Origin: Bacteroides sp.
GTDB taxonomy: Bacteria; Bacteroidota; Bacteroidia; Bacteroidales; Muribaculaceae
DNA length: 36,191 nt
Assembly: GCA_014801735.1 (NCBI GenBank)
Contig: JAAVDO010000011.1
Location: forward strand, 1 to 36,191
Direction of reading: 5' to 3'
Shown: one piece after another, positions 30,611-36,191 of the stretch
Numbering within the stretch: position 1 is the stretch's first letter
Layout of the letters: each line of letters starts with the position of its first letter
Translations under genes and position numbers: made by a program
Notes under the pieces: model-generated
What the model saw: only the letters and a program-made list of their open reading frames with translations
Told to the model about the DNA's origin: nothing
Database searches by the model: none

Positions 30611-33600
30611 TTACTTTAAGCGCTCGTCTATCATGCGGGTGATGTCGGCCTCGTTGCCGGGATAGTTGGTGCGGAGCGACTGCAGATACTGGTCCGCCTC
30701 GAAGTCGTCGCCCTCGGCGCGGAGTATATCGCTCAGCACTATGAAGCCTCTTGCGAGCCAGTATTGCTGCGACGGATTGCTGTTGATGAAGTCGTCTATC
30801 ATCTTGTGGGCCCGTTCTGTCTCGCCACGTTTCAGCAGCGAGTTGCTCATCAGCACTGCTGCCTTGGCGCTGTACACGTCAGTCTGGCCGTTGCCGGTCA
30901 GTCGGCTCCATTCCTCCTCGGCTTCTATGCTGCGTCCCGCTTTGTCAAGAGCTTCGGCGCGGAGCGAGCGTATCTCGGGGGTGGCTTCGGCGCCGGCAGC
31001 TGTCGATGCGAGCAGTTTGTCTGCGGCACTGATGGCCGCTTCCGCATATCCGAGTTCCGAAGCGGTGCGGAGTTGTCCTAATCGTGCTTCATACAGGTGG
31101 GTGGCGCTGACGGCGCGTGTTTCGAGCTGGCCGAATGTTGCGAATGCTGCTTCTGTGCGTCCGCCCGACACCTCGGCATCGGCTTTTATCAGCAGCACGT
31201 CTTCCACTGTCTCTGCATCCGGATGGTGTGCCAGCAGTTCCGAGGCGTATTTATGTGCTTTCTCCTGTTCGTCTGCCAGCGAAGCGGCTTCAGCCAGATA
31301 ATAGAGGGCCTTTGCACGATAAGCTCCCTGTGGGTAGCGTTCCAGATAGCTGGCGAGTTTGGCGGTGGAGTCCTTGCTCACATACTCTTTCTCTGCGGCC
31401 TCGAATGTCAGGCGGTCCATCTCCGAGGTATTCAGTTGAGGTGCGTTCGATATGCGGCTTATCCAGTCGGCGAAGCTGTCAAGTCCGCCGTGTTCCGCAT
31501 AATAGCGTTTCAGGTCGTCGGTGGCCATTCTTGCCTCCTCGCTGGTGGGGTAGGTCGTGATTATCTCCTTGTATGCACGTTCGCCTTCGTTGGTGCGTCC
31601 TTCGCTCATCAGGGTTATCGCCATCTGCAGATAACCCTTGCGTCCGGTCGCTGTGCTCGAATATGAGTCGGTCAGTGTCCGGTATGTCAGCAGGGCGCCG
31701 CTGTTGTTGCCCATCGCTACCTGTGTCTCAGCCTTCTCCAGAAGAGCGTCAGCCACGAGGGCCGAGGTCGGGAAGCGCTCCATGAAGATGTCAAGCGCCT
31801 CGATCTTACCCTTGTTGTCGCGCTGCAAGCCCCTCATCACTGCGTTCTGATACAGGGCGTAGTCGCCCGACGACGGATTCAGTTCGTATGCACGGGCATA
31901 GTCGGCGGCGGCTCCTTCGAAGTTGCTCTGATAATACAGGCAGTCGCCCATACGGCAGTAGGTGTCGGCCAGTCGGTCAGTGTCTGTACCCGCTTTGGTT
32001 TCTGCGGCCGATCTTGCGAATGCCGAATACGCTGCCGGGAAATTCTCCTGCTGATATTCCGCATAGCCGAGGTTGTATTGTGCCAGCGCGCGGTTGTCGT
32101 TGCCCGATGCGTTGCGCAGATAGGTCTGGAATGCTGTTGCCGCTTCTTTGTAGCGTCCGAGCTCATACAGTGTCATGCCGCTCCATAGTTCCGCCTGCTG
32201 CGCTATGCTCCGGCTGTAGGGTGCCCGCGTCTGCGATGCTGCCTGCTTGAAGCGGGGCAGCGCCTGGGCAAACTGGCCGTCGGCATACTCGCGGGTGCCT
32301 AGAGCGAATATCACGTTCTGGCGCGCTGCCCTGATTCTGTCCGACGGATTTTTGATTCTGTCTATCGAGGCCAGGGCACCGGCATAGTTGTTGTCGGCCA
32401 GATATCCCGATATTATGTATTCTTCCACCTGTGGTGCGTAGGTCGAGTTGGGATATTTCGAAAGGAATTCCTCCAGTGTCCTGACCGAGCTGCCGAACGG
32501 AACTCGTCCGCCGTCTATCGTTGCAACGGCATAGTTGTAGAATGCTGTTTCGGTGATTGCCTGGTCATAGTCGCTTCTGCGGGCCGAGTCAAATGCCATC
32601 AGGGCGTTGTCTGTCTTGTCGGTGGCTGCGTAGGCCTGTCCCAGGAAGAGCCATGCGCTCTGTTTCATCGCTCCGTTTTCGGGCTGTTGGCTTCCTTCTC
32701 CCGAAACCACACGCTTCAGCAGGCTTATCGCGTTCAGATATTCACCTTTCGAATATTCGTCGGTGCCGAGGATATACAGCGCCGAGGGTGCCGGATTCTC
32801 CACTGCGTCGGCATAGAGCCATAGCATCGGTATTGCCTCGCTTGTGCGTCCCATGTTGTAGAGCGCTTCGCCACAGATGCGGTTGGCCTCAGGATAGAAG
32901 TCAGTCATGCCGCTTGCCAGCACTTTTCTGCCTTCGTCAAGGGCGCGCTCGTTGTTGCCTTGTTTGAAGAAGATCTGCGCCAGATACATCCTCGCTACCG
33001 GGGTCAGTTCCTTGTCGCCGCTTCGCGCTACCTGTTCAAGCATCGGGGCTGCCGTGTTGTAGTCTCCCTCCTTGTAGTCGAGGTAGCCTAAGTAGAACCG
33101 TGCTGCGGTGCTGTATGTGTCGCTCCCTGTGTTCACGAGCATGTTGAACCATGTCCTCGCTTCTTTGTCCAGACCCAGCAGCAGATTGCAGTAGCCCAGG
33201 CGGTATTCGCGGTCCTCCTCGAGCGAGCGGTCGAGTATGTTGCTCTGGAATCCGTAATACACCCTGCGGGCCTCCGCATAGTCCTTGCGGGCGAAATAGT
33301 AGTCGCCTAAGGCCAGCACGGCGTTATATCGCTTTGGCGATTCCGGATAGGTGTCTATCCATTCCTGGAGCAGTTTGTTGGCCTGCGCCTCACCGCGGTG
33401 AAGTGACGCCAGGGCGCGCAGATATGTGGCCTCTTCGGTGGTCTGCCCGTCGCGGGGCAGCCTCAGTGCCTCGTTGGTCTGCTGCAGGGTTCCTAAGCAG
33501 TTGAGATCTGCAAGCATGGTGCGTCCGCGGGAGATATACCCCGGTGCTTCCGGTGAGTTCAGCTCACGCGCATTCGTGGTCCACGCTGTGAGCGCGGCTG

Positions 33601-33643
33601 CGGCAAGAAGAGCGCCGACTAATATCTTATGGCATTTCATCAT
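30611..33643 (-). CDS. Large exported tetratricopeptide-repeat protein
   Basis: This 1010-residue protein has a signal peptide (about 1-26, KILVGALLAAAALTAWTTNA). The rest is filled almost end to end with TPR-type helix pairs, for example FYLGYLDYKEGDYNTAAPML, YNLGYAEYQQENFPAAYSAF, YQSNFEGAAADYARAYELNP and KADAEVSGGRTEAAFATFGQ. There is no lipobox, so it is probably periplasmic. TPR arrays of this kind act as scaffolds for outer-membrane or cell-wall complexes. The next gene encodes a barrel, which supports an envelope scaffold. It leads the five-gene operon from its own promoter. Confidence 0.85.
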   Translation of the reverse strand: MMKCHKILVGALLAAAALTAWTTNARELNSPEAPGYISRGRTMLADLNCLGTLQQTNEALRLPRDGQTTEEATYLRALASLHRGEAQANKLLQEWIDTYPESPKRYNAVLALGDYYFARKDYAEARRVYYGFQSNILDRSLEEDREYRLGYCNLLLGLDKEARTWFNMLVNTGSDTYSTAARFYLGYLDYKEGDYNTAAPMLEQVARSGDKELTPVARMYLAQIFFKQGNNERALDEGRKVLASGMTDFYPEANRICGEALYNMGRTSEAIPMLWLYADAVENPAPSALYILGTDEYSKGEYLNAISLLKRVVSGEGSQQPENGAMKQSAWLFLGQAYAATDKTDNALMAFDSARRSDYDQAITETAFYNYAVATIDGGRVPFGSSVRTLEEFLSKYPNSTYAPQVEEYIISGYLADNNYAGALASIDRIKNPSDRIRAARQNVIFALGTREYADGQFAQALPRFKQAASQTRAPYSRSIAQQAELWSGMTLYELGRYKEAATAFQTYLRNASGNDNRALAQYNLGYAEYQQENFPAAYSAFARSAAETKAGTDTDRLADTYCRMGDCLYYQSNFEGAAADYARAYELNPSSGDYALYQNAVMRGLQRDNKGKIEALDIFMERFPTSALVADALLEKAETQVAMGNNSGALLTYRTLTDSYSSTATGRKGYLQMAITLMSEGRTNEGERAYKEIITTYPTSEEARMATDDLKRYYAEHGGLDSFADWISRISNAPQLNTSEMDRLTFEAAEKEYVSKDSTAKLASYLERYPQGAYRAKALYYLAEAASLADEQEKAHKYASELLAHHPDAETVEDVLLIKADAEVSGGRTEAAFATFGQLETRAVSATHLYEARLGQLRTASELGYAEAAISAADKLLASTAAGAEATPEIRSLRAEALDKAGRSIEAEEEWSRLTGNGQTDVYSAKAAVLMSNSLLKRGETERAHKMIDDFINSNPSQQYWLARGFIVLSDILRAEGDDFEADQYLQSLRTNYPGNEADITRMIDERLK

Positions 33644-33682
33644 CAGTGAAGTGATTGGTGTGCTCGGTTCTGTTTGTTTCTA

Positions 33683-33710
33683 CAAAAGTACACAAAAAAG
33701 AGAAGCGCAA
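33683..33710 (-). promoter_or_regulatory. Promoter of the TPR-led operon
   Basis: On the minus strand TTG (33710-33708) precedes TACTTTTG (33690-33683) by 20 bases, a full -33/-7 match. The leader is about 35 bases. It is back-to-back with the promoter of the CbiJ-CbiD gene. Confidence 0.65.
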
Positions 33711-33755
33711 CTGCGCACCTGCCCCTAAAATCACCCCTTCGGCGAAAAAAAATCG

Positions 33756-33763
33756 TATCTTTG
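33756..33763 (+). promoter_or_regulatory. -7 box directly in front of the CbiJ-CbiD gene
   Basis: TATCTTTG matches TAnnTTTG and ends only 6 bases before the ATG at 33770. If used, the transcript would start at about 33767-33769, leaving almost no leader. No clear -33 TTTG is present. Confidence 0.5.
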
Positions 33764-33769
33764 CCGAAA

Positions 33770-35632
33770 ATGGAATCTATTAGCTCAATTCTTGTGTGCG
33801 GCGGCACCACCGAGGGCCGTTTGGCTCTCCAGACGCTCGATCAGGGCGCGGGCCGTGTGATCTATTCTACTCGCAGTCCCGGTCAGGAGGTTGCGGGTTC
33901 TGCCGTTGTCCGGCGTTCCGGTGCGCTCGATCTCGATGCCATGATCGCCCTGTGTCGTGATGGGCATGTCGGGCTGATCGTCGATGCCGCCCATCCCTTT
34001 GCCGTCAGGCTCCATGCCACAGTGGTTCAGGCTGCCGCTGCGCTCGGTATTCCTGCCGTTCGGCTGGAGCGTATTTTCCCTCCCCTCGGTCAGGATGTGG
34101 TTTTATGCGATGATTATGCTCATGCCTGCCGTGAACTTGAATGCCGTGAGCCTGAGCGGCTTCTTGTGCTCACTGGCGTGCAGACCATTTCCGCACTCCT
34201 TCCCTATACCGCTTCCCGGCCTCAGACGGTCTATCGCGTGCTCGATCGTGACAGTTCCCGTGCCTTGGCTCTCCGTTGCGGTGTCGATTCCTCCCGCCTG
34301 ATCTACTATTCTCCCGACGACGATACCCCCGGGGCCGTGGCCGGTCTCATCCGCTCCCTTCGAGCCGACGCGGTCATCACCAAGGAGAGCGGCGTTTCGG
34401 GTGGATTCATGGCAAAGGCCGAGGGGGCCCGTATGGCCGGGGCGACTCTTTTTGTTGTCCGCCGCCCTCAGTTGCCCGATGGGTTCAGCGCCGTTGTCGA
34501 TGGTCCCGCCGGTCTCCGTCGTGCCGTCGAGAAGTTCCTCCCCGGTTTCTTTCCCCTCCGCAGCGGGTTCACTACCGGCACCTGTGCTGTGGCTGCTGTC
34601 AGGGCTGCCCTCCTTGCGCTCGGTGGTCGCGTGGTTAGCGAGGTCACTGTTCCGCTTCCCGCTCCGTCCGATGGTTTCCCCGAGCATCTCCCCGTTCCCG
34701 TGGCCTCCGTCAGTGTCATTTCTCCCTCGGTGGCCGAGGCTGTCGTGGTAAAGGATGCCGGCGACGATCCCGACGTGACCGACGGATCTTCTGTCGTGGC
34801 ACGTGTCTCGGTCTCCTCCGCCCCCGGACCCGTAACCTTTGTCAGGGGCGACGGGATCGGTACCGTCACTCTGCCCGGCACCGGGCTCGACGTCGGCGAG
34901 CCCGCCATCAATCCTGTCCCGCGGGCGGTTATGACCTCGGTGGTGCGCGAGATGATTCCCGATGCCGCTGTTACGGTCACGATAAGTATTCCCGGAGGCG
35001 CTGAACTGGCGCTCAAGACCTTCAATCCCCGTATCGGCATTGTCGGTGGTCTGTCGGTGATAGGCACCACGGGGATTGTCCGCCCTTTCAGCCACGAGGC
35101 TTTCGTCGAGGCTATCCGCCGTGAGCTTCAGGTGGCTGTGCGCTCAGGTGCCGAAAGGGTGGTGATCAATTCAGGTGGCCGCAGCGAGAACGCTATCCGC
35201 CTGGTTTACCCCGACTTACCTCCACATGCCTTCGTCCACTACGGCAATGCTGTCGGCGAGACTCTCCGGATTGCCTCCGACCTCTCCATCCCCTGCCTCA
35301 CTATCGGCATGATGATCGGAAAGGCTGTCAAACTGGCCGAGGGTCAGTTTGACACGCATAGTCATACTGTCACCATGAATCGCTCTTTCCTCTCTTCTCT
35401 CGCTTCCGCTGCCGGCTGTTCCGCTGCTGCGGTTGAGGCTGTCGGGTCCCTCAATATGGCCCGGGAGTTGTGGACGCTTCTCTCTCAGGCCGATATGGGG
35501 CTTTTCGCCGGTGCTCTCGTGCGCCGGTGCATGGATGTTTGCCGGTCTATTTTCCCGCATGGCTCTCTCGAAGTCATGCTCATCACCGATTCCGGCGAGG
35601 TTTACAGTAGGATGCAAACAGTTGAAAATTAA
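33770..35632 (+). CDS. cbiJ-cbiD: Fused precorrin-6A reductase and cobalt-precorrin-5B C1-methyltransferase
   Basis: This is a two-enzyme fusion of the anaerobic corrin pathway. I start at 33770 (MESISSILVCGG); the frame to 33674 crosses the promoters. The CbiJ half (about 1-255) has CGGTTEGR near residue 9 and ends with KESGVSGGFMAKAEGARMAGA. The CbiD half begins near 262, with the signature GFTTGTCAVAA at 266, then VKDAGDDPDVTDG, INPVPRAVM and a glycine-rich GGLSVIGTTGIVRP. CbiD methylates C1 with SAM, and CbiJ reduces the macrocycle. Joining the two is known in Bacteroidetes. No other cobalamin gene lies in the window. Codon choice is markedly C-ending compared with the ftsX run. No cobalamin riboswitch fits in the 126-base upstream gap. 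Confidence 0.92.
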   Translation: MESISSILVCGGTTEGRLALQTLDQGAGRVIYSTRSPGQEVAGSAVVRRSGALDLDAMIALCRDGHVGLIVDAAHPFAVRLHATVVQAAAALGIPAVRLERIFPPLGQDVVLCDDYAHACRELECREPERLLVLTGVQTISALLPYTASRPQTVYRVLDRDSSRALALRCGVDSSRLIYYSPDDDTPGAVAGLIRSLRADAVITKESGVSGGFMAKAEGARMAGATLFVVRRPQLPDGFSAVVDGPAGLRRAVEKFLPGFFPLRSGFTTGTCAVAAVRAALLALGGRVVSEVTVPLPAPSDGFPEHLPVPVASVSVISPSVAEAVVVKDAGDDPDVTDGSSVVARVSVSSAPGPVTFVRGDGIGTVTLPGTGLDVGEPAINPVPRAVMTSVVREMIPDAAVTVTISIPGGAELALKTFNPRIGIVGGLSVIGTTGIVRPFSHEAFVEAIRRELQVAVRSGAERVVINSGGRSENAIRLVYPDLPPHAFVHYGNAVGETLRIASDLSIPCLTIGMMIGKAVKLAEGQFDTHSHTVTMNRSFLSSLASAAGCSAAAVEAVGSLNMARELWTLLSQADMGLFAGALVRRCMDVCRSIFPHGSLEVMLITDSGEVYSRMQTVEN

Positions 35633-35668
35633 GGTTGTCACAAATCGTGTAACAACGTCGTAACGGAT

Positions 35669-35723
35669 TTAACTTTCGTTAACTCACCCCGCTCTTGCAT
35701 ATCTCGATTTCTCTATACCTTTG
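35669..35723 (+). promoter_or_regulatory. Promoter with upstream inverted repeat (module copy 2)
   Basis: A perfect inverted repeat TTAAC-TTTC-GTTAA (35669-35682) lies 13 bases before TTG (35695-35697). TACCTTTG follows at 35716-35723, 21 bases from TTG. The order and all spacings equal those at 8-62. Transcription should start near 35727, giving a leader of about 70 bases before the sigma factor ATG. The inverted repeat could be an operator for a dimeric regulator. Confidence 0.75.
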
Positions 35724-35725
35724 CA

Positions 35726-35756
35726 TTGTCGAAAGACAAATGATCCTCTTCGACAA
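35726..35756 (+). promoter_or_regulatory. Stem-loop at the 5' end of the sigma factor transcript
   Basis: TTGTCGAA (35726-35733) can pair with TTCGACAA (35749-35756) over 8 bp with a 15-base loop. A smaller alternative, TTGTC-GAAA-GACAA (35726-35739), uses the same left arm. The matching stem in copy 1 (66-73 with 98-105) has different paired bases at two positions, so pairing is preserved despite change. Confidence 0.5.
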
Positions 35757-35799
35757 TCACTTTTCAACTGTACTCAAAACTCCACTAAATATCTCAGCT

Positions 35800-36191
35800 A
35801 TGACAACCTCAGCATTCCAGCAGCAACTCATGAGCCTCCAGGCTAACCTTCTCAACTTCGCCTACACGCTCACCAACAACCGCGACGACGCTTACGATCT
35901 GCTCCAGGACACCACCGTAAAGGTGCTCACCAACAGTGAGAAGTATGCCGAGGGCACAAACTTCAAGGGCTGGGTATTCACAATCATGCGCAACCTCTTC
36001 ATCAACAACTACCGCCGCGCAAGCCGTTCGCAGGCTGTCGTTGACACTACGGAGGATTGCTATCACCTGAACCTCTGCCAGGACTCTGGCATCACTTCGC
36101 CCGAAGGCTCGTACACCGAGCGCGAGATCCGCGACGCAATCGCTGAGTTCGATCCCAAATACGGCGAGCCTTTCGCTATGCACGTGGCAGG
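35800..36191 (+). CDS. RNA polymerase sigma factor, ECF type (partial, cut by window end)
   Basis: The ATG at 35800 opens a frame that is still open at the last base (130 codons visible). The protein has the sigma-2 region of group 4 (ECF) factors: an N-terminal helix with NLLNFAYTLTNNRDDAYDLLQ, then the -10 binding segment TVKVLTNSEKYAEGTNFKGW and VFTIMRNLFINNYRRASRSQ. A linker (TTEDCYHLNLCQDSGITSPE) follows, and the start of sigma-4 (EREIRDAIAEFDPKYGEPF). No anti-sigma gene can be seen because the window stops. It has the strong module promoter upstream, which suggests high or tightly controlled expression. Its regulon is unknown. Confidence 0.93.
   Translation, partial: MTTSAFQQQLMSLQANLLNFAYTLTNNRDDAYDLLQDTTVKVLTNSEKYAEGTNFKGWVFTIMRNLFINNYRRASRSQAVVDTTEDCYHLNLCQDSGITSPEGSYTEREIRDAIAEFDPKYGEPFAMHVA

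Noticed and set aside
33644..33769. Cobalamin riboswitch before cbiJ-cbiD
   Set aside because: The gap is only 126 bases and the predicted start is at the ATG. No conserved B12-box-like segment is seen.
34103..35095. A 330-codon minus-strand frame inside cbiJ-cbiD
   Set aside because: It is antisense to clear CbiJ and CbiD motifs, and its Gly/Asp/Arg-rich translation is typical of a shadow frame.
1..36191. CRISPR array, insertion sequence or prophage
   Set aside because: No regularly spaced direct repeats, transposase or integrase genes, or phage structural genes were found.

Overview
The window looks like chromosomal DNA of a Bacteroidales bacterium. Three things point there: TAnnTTTG-type -7 boxes in front of most first genes, no Shine-Dalgarno sequences, and the gene order ftsX - DUF3098 - uppP - truB - queA, which is typical of the phylum. 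The coding DNA is fairly GC-rich for the order, so a Muribaculaceae-like member is my best guess. That placement is inference and was not tested. I see no insertion sequence, prophage, CRISPR array, rRNA or tRNA.

Layout. 1-292: a promoter, two hairpins and a terminator with no convincing ORF (candidate non-coding RNA). 293-3181 (minus): korB and korA, a 2-oxoacid:ferredoxin oxidoreductase. 3445-4545 (plus): a NahK-like sugar 1-kinase. 4652-5851 (minus): recA. 5852-6243: a gene-free stretch with the recA promoter, a perfect 12-bp inverted repeat, and a possibly structured RNA. 6244-9804 (minus): a first single-chain pyruvate:ferredoxin oxidoreductase (PFOR). 10035-10331 (plus): a thioredoxin-fold protein with no cysteine. 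10639-15308 (plus): ftsX, DUF3098, uppP, truB, queA and a YigZ/IMPACT gene. 15467-15757 (minus): a lone XRE regulator. 16022-18768 (plus): an exported GH125 mannosidase, an exported M28 peptidase and a small membrane ORF. 18883-22488 (minus): a second PFOR. 22564-25434 (minus): a large outer-membrane beta-barrel protein. 25616-33643 (minus): a tight five-gene run, in transcription order TPR protein, second barrel, polyprenol-phosphate mannose synthase, dihydroorotase and a membrane-anchored HTH-like protein. 33770-35632 (plus): a CbiJ-CbiD fusion. 35800 to the end (plus): an ECF-type sigma factor cut by the window edge.

How the genes fit together. KorAB and two PFORs give this stretch three ferredoxin-linked 2-oxoacid oxidoreductases, as expected for an anaerobe that makes or uses acetyl-CoA and succinyl-CoA through low-potential ferredoxin. 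The ftsX run combines division, undecaprenyl phosphate recycling and tRNA modification. The GH125/M28 pair and the barrels suggest envelope-level breakdown of glycoproteins or mannosides.

The most unusual signal is a pair of near-identical promoter and leader modules at opposite ends of the window (8-105 and 35669-35756). Both have a TTAAC-TTTC-rTTAA inverted repeat, then TTG exactly 13 bases later, then TAnnTTTG with the same 21-base spacing. Both continue with GCAnTGTCGrAAGA at the presumed transcription start and an 8-bp stem whose sequence differs between copies in a compensating way. One copy drives the sigma factor. The other drives a transcript with no visible protein.
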